Source: Sedimenticola sp. (GTDB lineage: Bacteria; Pseudomonadota; Gammaproteobacteria; Chromatiales; Chromatiaceae). Taken from it: DNA of 5,992 nt. A model generated the notes under the pieces. It saw only the letters and a program-made list of their open reading frames with translations. It was not told the origin of the DNA and searched no databases. Location: positions 1-5,992 of the forward strand of contig JAUXBK010000165.1 of the NCBI GenBank assembly GCA_030619405.1. Reading direction: 5' to 3'. The position numbers and the translations under genes were made by a program. Below, in pieces: positions 5,671-5,992 of this stretch (positions are counted from its first letter, which is position 1; the number at the start of each line of letters is the position of its first letter).

Positions 5671-5685
5671 CTGCCATTTTGTCAG
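5671..5685. promoter_or_regulatory. Candidate activator-binding dyad, proximal copy
   Basis: CTGCCA-TTT-TGTCAG has 5 of 6 arm positions pairing. It is centred about 124 bp upstream of the predicted start and 65 bp from the distal copy centre to centre, close to six helical turns, so both sites would face roughly the same side of the DNA. It has the same arms as the distal dyad, in inverted order. Confidence 0.65.
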
Positions 5686-5775
5686 AATTTCGAACTGAGC
5701 GGTTTAGCCGGTGATCAGGATTGATGCAGAAAATAAAGGATAAAAAACAATAAGTTAATCTGTTTATTCCTGGGC

Positions 5776-5791
5776 TGGTACGTTGCTTGCA
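5776..5791 (+). promoter_or_regulatory. Sigma-54 (-24/-12) promoter of the downstream secreted-protein gene
   Basis: The sequence TGGTACGTTGCTTGCA matches TGGCACG-N4-TTGCA with a single mismatch in the -24 box and a perfect TTGCA -12 box. GG (5777-5778) and GC (5789-5790) are exactly 12 bp apart. The start is predicted near 5802, leaving a leader of about 52 nt before the ATG at 5854. The intervening 5686-5775 stretch is AT-rich, as is common where DNA must bend between enhancer and promoter. Confidence 0.82.
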
Positions 5792-5807
5792 GCATTATTA
5801 CCGCTGC

Positions 5808-5830
5808 ATTGAAAAAAAATAATTTTCAAT
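5808..5830 (+). other. AT-rich inverted repeat in the 5' leader
   Basis: ATTGAAAA and TTTTCAAT form a perfect 8-bp inverted repeat around a 7-base A/T loop. It lies between the predicted transcription start (about 5802) and the Shine-Dalgarno at 5844. It could form an RNA hairpin at the very 5' end, where such stems can stabilise a transcript, or be a DNA-binding site. Its arms are almost all A/T, so the fold is weak. Confidence 0.45.
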
Positions 5831-5843
5831 GAGAATTGTGAAG

Positions 5844-5849
5844 AGGAGG
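5844..5849 (+). promoter_or_regulatory. Shine-Dalgarno of the right-edge gene
   Basis: AGGAGG lies 4 nt before the ATG at 5854, the same arrangement as for the repeat-protein gene. An in-frame TGA at 5839-5841 rules out a longer N terminus. Confidence 0.85.
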
Positions 5850-5853
5850 GTTC

Positions 5854-5992
5854 ATGCTTGATTCCATGTGGGTATCCGGTATCGCGGCGGGGTTGACTGC
5901 ATCATTGCTTTCTTTCGGTGCGAATGCCGAGTACCCGATTGCGGGACTGACACCTGACCAGCGCCCGGCGGGGGCCCCCATGATCGAGTGGG
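5854..5992 (+). CDS. Secreted protein of unknown function, N-terminal fragment
   Basis: The first 46 codons are visible and the gene runs off the right edge. Residues 5-25 look like a signal peptide: a hydrophobic core (V-S-G-I-A-A-G-L-T-A-S-L-L-S-F) ending in G-A-N-A, with cleavage likely before E26. The mature protein begins E-Y-P-I-A-G-L-T-P-D-Q-R-P-A-G-A-P, a proline-rich start suggesting an extended segment before the first domain. Unusually, the region before the hydrophobic core has no Lys or Arg. No catalytic or haem motif is visible in the part shown, and I do not recognise the family. The start is fixed by AGGAGG 4 nt upstream and by an in-frame stop just before it. It has its own sigma-54 promoter with two upstream dyads, so it is probably induced together with the repeat protein and controlled by the adjacent two-component system. 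Confidence 0.85.
   Translation, partial: MLDSMWVSGIAAGLTASLLSFGANAEYPIAGLTPDQRPAGAPMIEW

Overview
The window looks like chromosomal DNA from a fairly GC-rich gammaproteobacterium. A sulfur-oxidising or denitrifying, cytochrome-rich lineage of the Chromatiales/Sedimenticola type is my best guess. I infer this from the protein styles (a MetA-type homoserine acyltransferase, a NtrC-family two-component pair, a sensor with a periplasmic CxxCH haem motif) and not from any marker gene. I see no rRNA, tRNA, CRISPR array, insertion sequence or phage gene.

Minus strand, read right to left (4388 to 1): four tightly packed genes that look like one operon. The first is a membrane sensor histidine kinase with a periplasmic domain carrying a c-type haem-binding motif, followed by HAMP, PAS and kinase domains. 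It overlaps by 4 bp a sigma-54-dependent NtrC-family response regulator that starts with TTG. 14 bp further on is a conserved P-loop protein of unknown job that starts with GTG. 16 bp further on is the N-terminal part of a homoserine O-succinyltransferase (metA), which runs off the left edge.

Plus strand, read left to right (4389 to 5992): two genes for apparently exported proteins, each behind its own intergenic region. The first is a complete 305-residue protein built from four copies of a roughly 32-residue module (helix, then G-W-x-V, then a G-x-L-L-L-Y-P-K strand) and a different C-terminal domain. The second is the first 46 residues of a secreted protein that I do not recognise.

The main observation is in the two intergenic regions. 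Each holds a well-formed -24/-12 (sigma-54) promoter with exact GG-to-GC spacing, at 4566-4581 and 5776-5791. The second has, 124 and 189 bp upstream of the predicted start, two copies of a 15-bp dyad of the form CTG(A/C)CA-N3-TG(G/T)CAG. A weaker copy lies 159 bp upstream of the first start. This is the layout expected for enhancer sites of a NtrC-family activator, and the window encodes exactly one such activator, divergently from the first target. My working model is that a haem-type redox or gas sensor phosphorylates the adjacent regulator, which then binds the dyads and switches on two secreted proteins through sigma-54 RNA polymerase. The promoters, dyads and domains can be read in the sequence. 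The wiring and the signal are inference.
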